DNA from: Pseudomonadaceae bacterium UBA836 | GTDB lineage: Bacteria > Pseudomonadota > Gammaproteobacteria > Pseudomonadales > Pseudomonadaceae | Direction: 5' to 3' | DNA length: 12,509 nt | Assembly: GCA_002296055.1 (NCBI GenBank) | Contig: DBHE01000127.1 | Coordinates: 3,360-15,868, forward strand | Shown here: positions 6,109-12,509 of the stretch, piece by piece | Layout of the letters: each line of letters begins with the position of its first letter | How positions within the stretch are numbered: the first letter of the stretch is position 1 | Notes under the pieces: model-generated | What the model was told of the DNA's origin: nothing | The model's database searches: none | What the model saw: only the letters and a program-made list of their open reading frames with translations | Translations under genes and position numbers: made by a program

Positions 6109-6966
6109 ATGTTTATTCAACGTTTGAACTGGGCCGCCATTGGCCCAACCGCGCTGTTCGTGCTGCTGTGGAGCGCGGGCGCGATCTTTTCCAAATGGGG
6201 GCTGGAACACGCCTCCGCCTTTGCCTTTCTGCTGCTGCGCTTTGTACTCGCCTGCGCCGCCCTCGGACTGCTGGCGCTGACCCGGCGGCGCTGGCTGCCC
6301 GCGCGTGGTACCCGCAAGCAGGTAGCCTTGGTCGGGGTACTGCTGACCGGCGGCTACACCATCTTCTACCTGCTCTCGCTGGACGCCGGGCTCACGCCGG
6401 GGGTGCTGGCAACGGTGCTCGGCGTGCAGCCGATCCTCACCCTGCTGCTGGTCGAACGCCGCGCCAACCTGCTGCGGCTCTTGGGCTTGCTGCTGGCGCT
6501 CGGCGGCCTGACGCTGGTGGTGCTCGACAGCCTGCTGGTGGCGCGCTTCTCGCTGCTGGGTATAGGCCTGTCGCTGGCGGCGCTGCTGTGTATCACCCTG
6601 GGCTCGATCTTCCAGAAGGGGATTCAGCAATCACCCATGGACGTACTGCCCCTGCAATACGCCATCGGCCTGCTGATGTGCGCGGTGGTTGTGCCCTTTC
6701 AGCCGTTTAAAGTCGAGTGGAGCGTCGGCTTTGTCGTGCCGCTGCTGTACATGGGCGTGCTCATCTCGGTCGGCGCGACCCTGCTGCTGTACCGGCTGAT
6801 TCGCATGGGCAACCTGGTCAACGTCACTAGCCTGTTCTACCTGATGCCAGGCTGCACCGCGCTGCTGGATTTCCTGTTTTTGGGGAATCGCATGGCGGCG
6901 TTGAGTCTGCTGGGGATGGGGGCGATTGTGCTGGGGTTGGTGTTGGTGTTTCGGCAGCGGGGCTAA
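6109..6966 (+). CDS. EamA/DMT-family membrane transporter
   Basis: A 285-residue protein made almost entirely of hydrophobic helices, with the layout of drug/metabolite transporters: two repeated EamA halves of five helices each (about residues 10-138 and 150-283). The first half has the usual opening ALFVLLWSAGAIFSKWGLEH and a helix with LRFVLACAAL. The second half includes YMGVLISVGATLLLYRLIR and ends in a last helix followed by RQRG. It would export or import a small metabolite across the inner membrane; substrates in this family (amino acids, nucleobases, others) cannot be read from sequence. The ATG at 6109 has AGGTG five bases upstream. Being next to purine-catabolic genes makes a purine-related substrate possible but not shown. 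Confidence 0.88.
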   Translation: MFIQRLNWAAIGPTALFVLLWSAGAIFSKWGLEHASAFAFLLLRFVLACAALGLLALTRRRWLPARGTRKQVALVGVLLTGGYTIFYLLSLDAGLTPGVLATVLGVQPILTLLLVERRANLLRLLGLLLALGGLTLVVLDSLLVARFSLLGIGLSLAALLCITLGSIFQKGIQQSPMDVLPLQYAIGLLMCAVVVPFQPFKVEWSVGFVVPLLYMGVLISVGATLLLYRLIRMGNLVNVTSLFYLMPGCTALLDFLFLGNRMAALSLLGMGAIVLGLVLVFRQRG

Positions 6967-7013
6967 CCCGGCGCCGGCGTTCGGACAGCCCAGGTTCGCT
7001 GCCCCTATCACCA

Positions 7014-7087
7014 CGTCATCCTCGCGAAGGCGAGGATCCAAGCGTGCTTTGACGCGCCACTGGATTCCCGCCTGCGCGGGAATGACG
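7014..7087. repeat. Paired CGTCAT-type hairpins (dRS3-like), left flank of the islet
   Basis: Elements at 7014-7042 (ATCCTCGC/GCGAGGAT) and 7060-7087 (ATTCCCGC/GCGGGAAT) are in inverted orientation. The same arrangement, with the two arm types swapped, is at 10151-10225 on the other side of the AT-rich islet. Confidence 0.8.
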
Positions 7088-7099
7088 AGTTGGGAGACA

Positions 7100-7140
7100 G
7101 GGGCAGATGAACAGTAGTGCGCAGACATGTACTTCTGACC
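7100..7140. repeat. Degenerate GGGTCAGATGAAC...TTCATCTGACC element, left flank
   Basis: GGGGCAGATGAACA (7100-7113) and TACTTCTGACC (7130-7140) match the ends and spacing of the better-preserved copy at 9055-9103, with one missing base and several changes. It lies 12 bp after the hairpin pair, the same order as at 10151-10289. Confidence 0.5.
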
Positions 7141-7394
7141 ACGTTTAACTTGCGGCAACCCGACAAAACCGCGCTGCTTGATCTGCCCTTGGCCTAATTC
7201 AGGGTTGGCAAAAGCGCGCCCTAGTAGCAATATCAAATCACCGCACTTCTAGCGGCCCAATCGGGAGGCATGGATGCTGTGCAAGATTGATCAGTTTTCG
7301 TGGGTAACCACAAGTATCTTTCCCTAGTACTTAACCCAGCTTGAGAAAGCTCCAAGCCTAACAAAGACTTGCCTACACCAGAGATCACGGAACG

Positions 7395-9011
7395 ATGAAA
7401 ATATCTAAAATAACCATTCGCAACTTTAGGTCGATTGAATATGCAGAATTTGACTCTAAGAATTTCAACATTTTCGTCGGCCAAAATAATGCGGGAAAAA
7501 CCAACTTGTTCGAAGCGGTAGAATGGTTCTTTAATGGCACGCCAAAAGCGACACCTCTAAAAGATCTGCACCCAAGAGGGGATGTATCAAAGACCATATC
7601 CGTGACGATAGAGTTTTCCGATGCATTACATGGCGCAGAAAATATGCGCAACGAAGCGAATAGAACAAAGATGCTAAGCGTGTTAAGCGGCTGCGATGAA
7701 TTAACTGTTGAAAGATCAAGCGAAGATCCCACCAAAAGAAAGCTGACCATAAACGGTTCACAGCTAGATAAAAACCCGGCTGGATTTGACAAGGCGTTCA
7801 ATGACTTTCTACCGAAGTTCGAATATATACACACCAAACAGTACTTTGATGAGGTGGCAAAATATTCGGCTAAAACCCCAGTGGGAATAATGCTATCTTC
7901 AGTGCTTGAAGAGATATTAGAAGACAATCCTCAGTATAGAGCATTTAGAGATAAGTTTGATGAGTTGTTTGACGATGAAGGCTCCGCAGTTAAGCTTGAG
8001 TTTGATCGATTGGGCGGCAATGTAAAAGCTCACTTAGAAAAACAATTTGCCGAGTGCGCCAAAGTTAGCTTCCAAGTTTCTAGTCCTGAATTTTCCGACC
8101 TGCTTAAAAACTTCCAAACTAAAGTGGATGATGGCGTGGAGACTTACGCGTCCGAGAAAGGCGATGGCATGCAAAGGGCTCTAATGCTTGCCATTATCCA
8201 AGCCTATGCGGACTATAGAAAGGACAGAGAGGATGCTGGGAAGTCTTTTTTATTTTTTATCGATGAGGCCGAGCTTCACTTGCACCCCACAGCGCAAAGA
8301 AAGCTAAAGGACGTGCTTTTATCCTTAAGCGCAGACCTGGATCAGGTGTTTATAAACACCCACTCTTCCGTGTTTGTGGCAGACGATCACCCAGAACAGA
8401 AAATATATAAAGCTGAAAAAGAAGACAGCGTCACCAAGTTTAGAGCCGTAGACACATTAGACAAGCCCTATGTTATATTCGAGCTGCTAGGTGGAAGCCC
8501 CTCCGACCTATTGCTTCCTCATAATTTCCTGATAGTAGAAGGTCCAAGTGAAGTTGAGTTTTTAACTCGCGTAATAAAGCGTCATTACCCAGAAAAGCCG
8601 GCAATTCAAATAATCTCTGCCGAAGGCGACACACATCAAGCTAAGCGCTCCATCAACGCCATAAAGAAGTCTTTCAAGCCTCTTGAAACCTCAATTTTTG
8701 AAGAGAGGATTGTTGTTTTATGCGACGCACCGACTCCGAAAGCACAGGCTGGCTTCGATGAATTCATTAAAGAATTTAAAGCTTTCAACGATCGAGGCCA
8801 GATCCAAGTTCTACCCCACGGGTCCTTGGAAGAATGCTACCCAAATAGCCTAGACTGGAAAAGAACAGAGCAACAAGTATCAGTCATGGCTGGCAAGCAA
8901 AAAATACAACTGTCAAAGCGCGTTGGAGATTTGGTAACAAAAGAGCAATTTGAGACTGAAATGAAGCCTGTATTTGAAACATTGAGTCTCGCTTGGAACT
9001 TGGCGTTCTGA
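7395..9011 (+). CDS. OLD-like AAA ATPase with C-terminal TOPRIM domain (predicted ATP-dependent nuclease)
   Basis: A 538-residue cytosolic protein with an ABC/SMC-type ATPase half and a TOPRIM half. ATPase features: MKISKITIRNFRSIEYAEF at the start, Walker A GQNNAGKT (29-36), signature-like GDGMQRA (256-262), Walker B FLFFIDEAELHLHP (285-298; D290, E291) and the switch His in INTHSS (H323). The TOPRIM part begins with FLIVEGPSEVEF (E382, E386), has one Asp in VVLCDAPTP (D444), and a later acidic GSLEECYP (E479, E480). The usual second Asp of the DxD motif is replaced by Pro446. OLD-family proteins include phage P2 Old and GajA of Gabija defence. No GajB-like helicase or reverse transcriptase is adjacent, so this is a stand-alone form. 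Codon use is A/T-rich, roughly 40-45% G+C on sampled lines, unlike the flanking core genes, which suggests acquisition. The ribosome binding site is weak (CGGAACG). Confidence 0.85.
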   Translation: MKISKITIRNFRSIEYAEFDSKNFNIFVGQNNAGKTNLFEAVEWFFNGTPKATPLKDLHPRGDVSKTISVTIEFSDALHGAENMRNEANRTKMLSVLSGCDELTVERSSEDPTKRKLTINGSQLDKNPAGFDKAFNDFLPKFEYIHTKQYFDEVAKYSAKTPVGIMLSSVLEEILEDNPQYRAFRDKFDELFDDEGSAVKLEFDRLGGNVKAHLEKQFAECAKVSFQVSSPEFSDLLKNFQTKVDDGVETYASEKGDGMQRALMLAIIQAYADYRKDREDAGKSFLFFIDEAELHLHPTAQRKLKDVLLSLSADLDQVFINTHSSVFVADDHPEQKIYKAEKEDSVTKFRAVDTLDKPYVIFELLGGSPSDLLLPHNFLIVEGPSEVEFLTRVIKRHYPEKPAIQIISAEGDTHQAKRSINAIKKSFKPLETSIFEERIVVLCDAPTPKAQAGFDEFIKEFKAFNDRGQIQVLPHGSLEECYPNSLDWKRTEQQVSVMAGKQKIQLSKRVGDLVTKEQFETEMKPVFETLSLAWNLAF

Positions 9012-9054
9012 CACTTAATTTATTGCCTGGCACTCAGCGCTCGAATTGGAAGTT

Positions 9055-9103
9055 GGGGTCAGATGAGCATTAACGCGGCATCTTAGAAAAGTTCATCTGA
9101 CCC
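9055..9103. repeat. GGGTCAGATGA inverted repeat between convergent genes
   Basis: GGGTCAGATGA (9056-9066) and TCATCTGACCC (9093-9103) are perfect reverse complements, and two more bases pair with one G-U. It lies in the 181-bp gap between the ends of the ATPase and membrane-protein genes, and GATTTTTAG follows at 9113, so it may also work as a terminator. Related copies are at 7100-7140 and 10239-10272, with a half copy at 10031-10046. Confidence 0.7.
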
Positions 9104-9192
9104 GGTTTCATCACGATTTTTAGTGTGTACAATGATCTGACATGACCACACCCTACATCAGGTGAGACTTTTGGTAATTGAGGTCGCCACCT

Positions 9193-9966
9193 TTAACGCT
9201 GCGCAAGCTCCAATAATTCGAGCTGATAGCGATAGCGATCCGTAACTTTTTCAAGAAAAATGGCCCCGATGGATAGGCCAAGCACGAATGCTCCAATCCA
9301 AAGCAAAAATGTATTATGCCAATTGTCTAGGGTTATCCCGTTAGCAATAGTACGAGAAATCCATTGATACCCCCCCAAGTCCGCAGTAAACGAATAGCCG
9401 GCAGCGAGCAAACCCAGCACCGCCGTCTTTTGGCCAAAAAAGAACGTGGTTCGTGAGGAAATTCGGTTGATCCTGCGTTCAAGCCAGAATTGTGCGTCCT
9501 TTAACGAAGACTGATCAAATGTAACCAAGCCATCTGCAAGCTTTTGCTCGTGACGCAAATCACCGCATAGACCATCAAAAGCTAAGCTTTTCCACCGAAC
9601 AGCTAACAAGCCAGTTAACACTATTGGCACTATCAAGCTAGAAATTGCTGCAATTGCAGACAGGTTTATCATTGCTAAAACGAAGAAGCGTATAGCGGAT
9701 GAGGCGTCCGACTTCTCCACTGAAAAAATCACTAGAAGAGCGACTATGAAGGCAAAAATCGCCACTCCCAAACACCAATTAGAAATGACAGTCGCTTTAC
9801 TTTCGGCACTTGTTTTTCTGACCTTGCGCGGTATACAGCCATCAAGATATGACAACACACCGATGGCTGCTTCACTACGCTGAAATGAACATTCTGCAGG
9901 GCTCTCTTCCTTACGACCATCTTGAAGGTGGGAATCCAGGTGCACATCTGGCTTCGAGGAATTCAT
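9193..9966 (-). CDS. Four-helix membrane protein, function unknown
   Basis: A 257-residue protein I do not recognise. The first 55 residues are polar with no signal peptide. Hydrophobic helices are predicted near residues 60-82, 94-121, 174-193 and 217-237, with a soluble segment of about 50 residues between the second and third that is mostly charged (CGDLRHEQKLADGLVTF, LKDAQFWLERRINRIS). The C-terminus ends in an amphipathic helix (RYRYQLELLELAQR). Both termini are probably cytoplasmic. The ATG at 9966 has a weak upstream AGCGAG. Codon use is A/T-rich like the convergent ATPase gene, pointing to a shared foreign origin. Small multi-helix membrane proteins can be effectors in defence modules, but nothing in this sequence proves that role. 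Confidence 0.72.
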   Translation of the reverse strand: MNSSKPDVHLDSHLQDGRKEESPAECSFQRSEAAIGVLSYLDGCIPRKVRKTSAESKATVISNWCLGVAIFAFIVALLVIFSVEKSDASSAIRFFVLAMINLSAIAAISSLIVPIVLTGLLAVRWKSLAFDGLCGDLRHEQKLADGLVTFDQSSLKDAQFWLERRINRISSRTTFFFGQKTAVLGLLAAGYSFTADLGGYQWISRTIANGITLDNWHNTFLLWIGAFVLGLSIGAIFLEKVTDRYRYQLELLELAQR

Positions 9967-10059
9967 ATAAAATCTCGCTAAACTTTTAGTTGACTAATTA
10001 CAGCCCATTTGCAATACCTGGACCGCAATAATGTTCATCTAACCCCGGCTTGTGTGTTC

Positions 10060-10131
10060 CTGCGCTATCTCCGCTGGATTGCCGAGGTGCTGATCAGCGA
10101 ACACAAAGAGCGGCGGAGCAGTGGCCAGTAG
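10060..10131 (+). pseudogene. Possible C-terminal remnant of a lost gene
   Basis: The frame reads LRYLRWIAEVLISEHKERR, then SSGQ and TAG, a charged amphipathic peptide with G/C-rich codons like the host genes. It has no start or upstream domain, because the frame runs into the repeat element at 10031-10046. I cannot name the parent family, and chance is a fair alternative. Confidence 0.22.
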
Positions 10132-10150
10132 GCACGTACGATACGATAAA

Positions 10151-10225
10151 CGTCTTTCCCGCGCAGGCGGGAATTCAGTGTTATGTCCAGCCCACATGGA
10201 TCCTCGCCTGCGCGAGGATGACGAG
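10151..10225. repeat. Paired CGTCAT-type hairpins (dRS3-like), right flank of the islet
   Basis: Elements at 10151-10178 (TTCCCGC/GCGGGAA) and 10197-10225 (ATCCTCGC/GCGAGGAT) are in inverted orientation around a short spacer. Confidence 0.78.
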
Positions 10226-10238
10226 TGTGGATGAAATT

Positions 10239-10272
10239 GGGGTCAGGCGAACATTAATTGGGCAAAAAAGCT
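10239..10272. repeat. GGGTCAG...CATCTAACCC element, right flank
   Basis: GGGGTCAGGCGAACATTAA and the later CTCATCTAACCC are a diverged copy of the inverted repeat at 9055-9103. It lies about 13 bp beyond the hairpin pair, in the same order and direction as at 7014-7140. Confidence 0.6.
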
Positions 10273-10323
10273 CATCTAACCCTGGTTTTCCTCCAGTTTT
10301 TCTCGTCGTAGATAACACTGACC

Positions 10324-10400
10324 GCTTCCCGCTTCCCGCTTCCCGCTTCCCGCTTCCCGCTTCCCGCTTCCCGCTTCCCGCTTCCCGCTTGACGCTTGAC
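10324..10400. repeat. Heptanucleotide tandem repeat (GCTTCCC)x9 + (GCTTGAC)x2
   Basis: Nine perfect tandem copies of GCTTCCC (10324-10386) are followed by two copies of GCTTGAC (10387-10400). It ends 22 bp before the presumed LiuR operator and about 60 bp before the liuR start codon. Perfect copies imply recent or continuing copy-number change. The last GCTTGAC supplies a TTGACG that could be a -35 element. Confidence 0.93.
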
Positions 10401-10422
10401 GCTCCCGCCTCAACCAGCTTAC

Positions 10423-10440
10423 CTTTACGTTAACGTAAAG
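10423..10440. promoter_or_regulatory. Presumed LiuR operator, perfect 18-bp palindrome
   Basis: CTTTACGTTAACGTAAAG is its own reverse complement and lies 19 bp before the liuR ATG. It fits the TTTACGTTAACGTAAA-like sites that LiuR regulators use upstream of leucine/isovalerate genes, implying autoregulation of a liuR-liuA-liuB transcript. TTGACG at 10396-10401 with a weak TTACCT at 10419 (17-bp spacing) is one candidate promoter. Confidence 0.75.
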
Positions 10441-10459
10441 CAGTCATCAAAGACGATCC

Positions 10460-10837
10460 ATGACCCAGACCTACAGCATTTCCGATCTTGCCCGCGAGCT
10501 GGATATCACCACGCGGGCGATTCGTTTTTATGAGGAGCAGAACATGCTCAGCCCCGAGCGTCGTGGGCAGGAGCGGGTTTATAGCCCTCGGGATAAGGTG
10601 ATTCTCAAGCTGATTCTGCGCGGCAAGCGCATCGGGTTTTCGCTGGCGGAGTGTCGCGAGCTGATCGAGCTGTACGACCCGGGCCACGGCAATCGCAAGC
10701 AGCTGGAAACCTTCCTGGACAAGATTACCCTGCGCCGTGCGCAGCTGGCGCAGCAGTTGCTGGATATCGAGCAGATGCAGATTGAGCTGGATACCGCGGA
10801 GGAGCGCTGTCGAACGGCGCTGGAGCAGACGCGGTAG
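10460..10837 (+). CDS. liuR: MerR-family regulator of leucine/isovalerate catabolism, LiuR
   Basis: A 125-residue transcription regulator. The N-terminal winged helix-turn-helix (residues about 4-72: [22 protein letters not shown] and the wing [13 protein letters not shown]) is typical of MerR proteins. Helix 80-118 is the dimerisation coiled coil ([20 protein letters not shown]). There is no cysteine-rich metal site, as expected for a regulator that senses an organic metabolite. It starts with ATG at 10460 behind the palindromic operator, and liuA follows 47 bp later in the same direction, so it should control its own operon. LiuR regulators usually repress branched-chain amino acid and isovalerate genes until a pathway intermediate appears. 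The heptamer repeat upstream may influence its promoter. Confidence 0.9.
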   Translation: MTQTYSISDLARELDITTRAIRFYEEQNMLSPERRGQERVYSPRDKVILKLILRGKRIGFSLAECRELIELYDPGHGNRKQLETFLDKITLRRAQLAQQLLDIEQMQIELDTAEERCRTALEQTR

Positions 10838-10884
10838 CCCCCTTTAACCCAAGCGCACCAACAACAATAACAGCAGGTGGAATC

Positions 10885-12048
10885 ATGCATTATCCGTCGC
10901 TCAATTTCGGTCTTGGCGAGACCATCGAGATGCTGCGTGAGCAGACCCGTAATCTGGTTGATGCCGAGCTGGCGCCGCGCGCCGCCGAGATCGACCGGGA
11001 GAATCAGTTTCCGCTGGAGATGTGGCGGCGTTTTGGTGACATGGGGCTGCTGGGCATTACGGTGCCTGAGGAGTATGGCGGCTCGGGGCTGGGGTATCTG
11101 GCGCATGTGGTGGCGATGGAGGAGATCAGCCGCGGGTCGGCGTCGGTGGGCTTGTCCTACGGGGCGCATTCCAACCTGTGCGTGAACCAGATTAACCGCA
11201 ACGGCACGCCGGAGCAGAAGGCGCAATACCTGCCCAAGCTGATCAGCGGTGAGCATATCGGGGCGCTGGCGATGAGTGAGCCGAACGCCGGTTCCGATGT
11301 AGTCAGCATGAAGTTGCGGGCCGAGCGTCGGAGCGATCACTTCGTGCTCAATGGCAGCAAGATGTGGATTACCAACGGCCCGGACGCGCACGTTTACGTC
11401 ATTTACGCCAAGACCGAACCGGAGCTTGGCCCGCACGGCATCACCGCCTTTATCGTCGAGCGCGACTGGGCTGGATTCTCCCGCAGCCCCAAGCTGGACA
11501 AGCTGGGCATGCGCGGCTCGAACACCTGTGAGCTGGTGTTCAACAACGTCGAGGTGCCGGTCGAGAACATCCTCGGCCAGTACAACGGCGGCGTGAAGGT
11601 GCTGATGAGCGGGCTGGATTACGAGCGCGTGGTGCTCTCCGGCGGCCCGACCGGGATCATGCAGAGCTGTATGGACGTGGTGGTGCCCTATATCCACGAC
11701 CGTCAGCAGTTCGGTCAGAGCATCGGTGAGTTCCAGCTGATTCAGGGCAAGGTCGCTGACATGTACACCCAGCTGAACGCCAGCCGCGCTTACCTCTACG
11801 CCGTGGCGCAGGCCTGCGACCGTGGCGAGACCACCCGCAAGGACGCCGCCGGGGTAATTCTCTACACCGCCGAGCGCGCGACGCAGATGGCGCTGGACGC
11901 GATCCAGATTCTCGGCGGCAACGGTTACATCAACGATTACCCCACCGGCCGCCTGCTGCGCGACGCCAAGCTGTACGAAATTGGTGCTGGCACCAGCGAG
12001 ATTCGGCGCATGCTGATCGGCCGGGAGCTGTTCAATGAAACCCGCTGA
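10885..12048 (+). CDS. liuA: Isovaleryl-CoA dehydrogenase LiuA
   Basis: FAD-dependent acyl-CoA dehydrogenase that converts isovaleryl-CoA to 3-methylcrotonyl-CoA in leucine degradation, handing electrons to electron-transfer flavoprotein. At 387 residues it has the family's usual length and all three parts: N-terminal helices, a middle beta domain ([13 protein letters not shown] at 127-139, [12 protein letters not shown] at 159-170) and C-terminal helices ([11 protein letters not shown] at 338-348). The catalytic base is placed as in isovaleryl-CoA dehydrogenases, E247 in GLDYERVVL, while the other possible position near [12 protein letters not shown] (364-375) has Gly, which separates it from medium- and short-chain enzymes. 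AGGTGG lies four bases before the ATG. The liuB start is 24 bp after its stop, so translation is probably coupled in one operon. Confidence 0.95.
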   Translation: MHYPSLNFGLGETIEMLREQTRNLVDAELAPRAAEIDRENQFPLEMWRRFGDMGLLGITVPEEYGGSGLGYLAHVVAMEEISRGSASVGLSYGAHSNLCVNQINRNGTPEQKAQYLPKLISGEHIGALAMSEPNAGSDVVSMKLRAERRSDHFVLNGSKMWITNGPDAHVYVIYAKTEPELGPHGITAFIVERDWAGFSRSPKLDKLGMRGSNTCELVFNNVEVPVENILGQYNGGVKVLMSGLDYERVVLSGGPTGIMQSCMDVVVPYIHDRQQFGQSIGEFQLIQGKVADMYTQLNASRAYLYAVAQACDRGETTRKDAAGVILYTAERATQMALDAIQILGGNGYINDYPTGRLLRDAKLYEIGAGTSEIRRMLIGRELFNETR

Positions 12049-12072
12049 GCACCGCGCCAAGGGAGACTTCGC

Positions 12073-12509
12073 ATGGCTGTGCTGACCACTCAACTGAGCG
12101 CGGGCAGCCCCGCGTTTCACGCCAATGCCGATGCCATGCGCGCGCTGGTGGATGACCTCAAGACCCTGTTGGCAAGCATCGCCCAGGGCGGTGGCGAGGC
12201 GGCCAATGCGCGGCACTTGGCACGAGGCAAACTGCTGCCGCGTCAGCGTTTGGACGCCCTGCTCGACCCCGGTTCGGCCTTTCTGGAGATCGGTCAGTTG
12301 GCCGCCCATGAGGTTTACGGCGAGTCGGTGCCGGCCGCTGGGGTGATTGCCGGTATTGGCCGGATCGAAGGCGTTGAATGCATGATCATCGCCAATGACG
12401 CCACGGTGAAGGGTGGTTCCTACTATCCGCTGAGCGTGAAGAAGCACCTGCGGGCGCAGACCATCGCCCGTGAGAACCGCCTGCCCTGCGTCTATCTGGT
12501 CGACTCCGG
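12073..12509 (+). CDS. liuB: Methylcrotonyl-CoA carboxylase beta (carboxyltransferase) subunit LiuB, 3' end outside window
   Basis: The first 145 residues of the carboxyltransferase subunit that, with the biotin-carrying alpha subunit, carboxylates 3-methylcrotonyl-CoA to 3-methylglutaconyl-CoA, the step after LiuA. Family signatures seen are [19 protein letters not shown] (near residues 54-72), a segment with [17 protein letters not shown], and [18 protein letters not shown] before the window ends. The start is ATG at 12073 with GGGAG seven bases upstream. Biotin carboxylase, hydratase and lyase genes (liuC, liuD, liuE) are expected downstream but lie outside the window. Confidence 0.93.
   Translation, partial: MAVLTTQLSAGSPAFHANADAMRALVDDLKTLLASIAQGGGEAANARHLARGKLLPRQRLDALLDPGSAFLEIGQLAAHEVYGESVPAAGVIAGIGRIEGVECMIIANDATVKGGSYYPLSVKKHLRAQTIARENRLPCVYLVDS

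Larger units (their letters stand above)
6967..7394. other. Intergenic boundary region: repeats and decayed sequence
   Basis: This 428-bp stretch has a short GC palindrome (CCGGCGCCGG) just after the transporter, then a CGTCAT hairpin pair (7014-7087), then a degenerate GGGTCAGATGAAC element (7100-7140). Base composition falls from about 60% G+C to about 50% across it. The minus strand from 7394 to 7236 is open and ends in a peptide (LSTRERYLWLPTKTD, then PPDWAARSAVI and a stop), which might be the tail of a broken gene. No ribosomal or transfer RNA is visible. Confidence 0.5.
9967..10459. other. Intergenic boundary region right of the islet
   Basis: This 493-bp stretch contains the promoter of the leftward membrane-protein gene, a half GTTCATCTAACCCC element (10031-10046), a short open fragment (10060-10131), a CGTCAT hairpin pair, a GGGTCAG element, a heptamer tandem repeat and the liuR operator. 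The long open frame 10050-10433 is a by-product of the 7-bp repeat and is not a gene. Confidence 0.6.

Noticed and set aside
7395..9011. The ATPase as GajA of a Gabija system or the ATPase of PARIS
   Set aside because: No UvrD-like GajB and no separate AriB-type gene is adjacent. The next gene is a convergent membrane protein, so only the broader OLD-like label is supported.
10050..10433. A 127-codon plus-strand frame with repeating RFPLPAS
   Set aside because: The repeat arises from the 7-bp tandem DNA repeat read in frame, and the frame also crosses dispersed hairpins. There is no coding evidence.
10579..12447. A 622-codon open frame on the minus strand opposite liuR, liuA and liuB
   Set aside because: It is antisense to three well-recognised genes. 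Long open antisense frames are expected in G/C-rich coding DNA, and its His/Gln/Ala-rich translation has no domain character.

Overview
The window reads as a chromosomal segment of a GC-rich gammaproteobacterium, most likely Pseudomonas or a close relative such as Halopseudomonas. The reasons are a cytochrome-fused PuuD urate hydroxylase, an 8-oxoguanine deaminase of the Pseudomonas type, a liuR-liuA-liuB leucine/isovalerate operon, and several families of palindromic intergenic repeats common in pseudomonads. Core genes have G/C-rich third positions; the stretch of about 7.2-10.0 kb does not and looks acquired.

Region 1 (1-1920, + strand): the 3' part of puuD, then a small membrane-anchored protein of the glycine-rich-domain type with a Cys/Gly tail. 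Region 2 (1921-2730): 810 bp of non-coding repeats, a tandem duplication of a roughly 380-bp unit bounded by REP-like hairpins. Each unit carries a pair of CGTCAT-TCCC-type hairpins and a leftward intrinsic terminator. Region 3 (2731-5654): a leftward isopenicillin N synthase-family Fe(II) oxygenase and a rightward 8-oxoguanine deaminase, divergent from a 557-bp gap. The deaminase should make urate, which is the substrate of PuuD, so regions 1 and 3 look like parts of one purine-catabolic locus. The oxygenase is an unassigned partner.

Region 4 (5655-6966): a strong stem-loop after the deaminase, a possible 49-codon leader ORF ending in Pro-Pro-Pro, and a ten-helix EamA/DMT transporter. Region 5 (6967-10459): an AT-richer islet with a stand-alone OLD-like ATPase/TOPRIM protein (rightward) and a four-helix membrane protein (leftward), convergent. 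It is flanked by two directly oriented composite repeats (7014-7140 and 10151-10289). This is the likeliest place for a defence-type or otherwise undescribed function; neither protein has a recognised partner such as GajB here.

Region 6 (10460-12509): liuR (MerR family), liuA (isovaleryl-CoA dehydrogenase) and the start of liuB (methylcrotonyl-CoA carboxylase, carboxyltransferase subunit). They lie behind a perfect 18-bp palindrome, the presumed LiuR operator, which is preceded by a nine-copy heptanucleotide tandem repeat. LiuR would sense a pathway intermediate and control leucine/isovalerate breakdown towards acetyl-CoA and acetoacetate.
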